Below, piece by piece: positions 51,665 to 52,500 of a stretch of DNA of 52,500 nt. Source of the stretch: Mesostigma viride. Taxonomy: Eukaryota > Streptophyta > Mesostigmatophyceae > Mesostigmatales > Mesostigmataceae. The translations under genes and the position numbers were made by a program. The first letter of the stretch is position 1. Each line of letters begins with the position of its first letter. The notes beneath the pieces were generated by a model. The model was given only the letters and a program-made list of their open reading frames with translations, searched no databases and was not told the DNA's origin. The stretch spans positions 1 to 52,500 of the forward strand of contig RPFO01001782.1 in the NCBI GenBank assembly GCA_009746045.1, written 5' to 3'.

Positions 51665-52500
51665 ATGGTTCACCCCACTACACCCATCCATGCATGCCAG
51701 CACCCCATGACACCCATCCATGCATGCCAGCACCCCATGACACCCATCCATGCATGCCAGCACCCCATGACACCCATCCATGCATGCCAGCACCCCATGA
51801 CACCCATCCATGCATGCCAGCACCCCATGACACCCATCCATGCATGCCAGCACCCCATGACACCCATCCATGCATGCCAGCACCCCATGACACCCATCCA
51901 TGCATGCCAGCACCCCACTACACCCATCCATGCATGCCAGCACCCCATGACACCCATCCATGCATGCCAGCACCCCATGACACCCATCCATGCATGCCAG
52001 CACCCCATGACACCCATCCATGCATGCCAGCGCCCCATGACACCCATCCATGCATGCCAGCGCCCCATGACACCCATCCATGCATGCCAGCACCCCATGA
52101 CACCCATCCACGCATGCCAGCACCCCACTACACCCATCCATGCATGCCAGCACCCCATGACACCCATCCATGCATGCCAGCACCCCACTACACCCATCCA
52201 TGCATGCCAGCACCCCATGACACCCATCCATGCATGCCAGCACCCCATGACACCCATCCATGCATGCCAGCACCCCATGACACCCATCCATGCATGCCAG
52301 CACCCCACTACACCCATCCATGCATGCCAGCACCCCATGACACCCATCCATGCATGCCAGCACCCCACTACACCCATCCATGCATGCCAGCACCCCACTA
52401 CACCCATCCATGCATGCCAGCACCCCACTACACCCATCCATGCATGCCAGCACCCCATGACACCCATCCATGCATGCCAGCACCCCATACACCCATCCAT
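51665..52500. repeat. 30-bp minisatellite block 4, cut by the window edge
   Basis: At least 27 copies starting with the same ATGGTTCACCCC junction. The last visible unit has lost two bases (CACCCCATACACCC). Confidence 0.95.

Noticed and set aside
46281-52500. Minus-strand frames with repeated CHGVLACMDG or WHAWMGVMG peptides
   Set aside because: Shadows of the 30-bp repeat; there is no start context, TATA word or constant tail as on the plus strand.

Overview
The window looks like repeat-dominated nuclear DNA of a eukaryote. The reasons are GT-AG spliceosomal introns, a Ty1/copia-type LTR retrotransposon, a second LTR element without genes, a LINE tail and very large tandem arrays. No bacterial gene organisation is visible. 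The LINE tail type, a copia element and a short TTTAGGG-like motif would suit a green alga or similar protist, but the species cannot be named from the sequence.

Layout. (1) Positions 1-37095 are one ancestral array of a ~40-bp minisatellite (about 25.7 kb, roughly 640 units, running off the left edge). Three insertions split it: an 8.5-kb copia-type element on the minus strand (8915-17395), a 284-bp element built around a 206-bp perfect palindrome (18166-18449), and a 2.67-kb non-autonomous LTR element with a clean 5-bp target duplication (29283-31953). The array has nested higher-order repeats and multi-kilobase internal duplications. (2) 37096-39000 is a short AT-rich junction followed by a CA-rich, C-run-rich repeat. 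(3) 39001-44330 holds the only host-like gene, on the minus strand: at least three exons of a transposase-like protein, joined by phase-0 introns. Its introns and upstream flank carry 16 exact copies of the palindrome CCAACGGCCGTTGG. One intron also holds a LINE 3' fragment. (4) 44331-45330 is mostly non-coding, with a tRNA-like box B/T-run and a cluster of GGCGCC palindromes. (5) 45331-52500 is a tandem array of ~300-bp units whose later copies were each expanded by a block of a 30-bp minisatellite (about 55, 69, 23 and at least 27 copies), running off the right edge.

The copia element encodes gag, two zinc knuckles, integrase, an aspartic protease placed after integrase (unusual order), reverse transcriptase and RNase H. 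Its frame is broken several times, mostly at G/C runs, although its two 455-bp LTRs look identical. This suggests either very recent damage or residual indel errors in the assembly. The enormous open frames across the minisatellites are products of unit composition and are not reported as genes.
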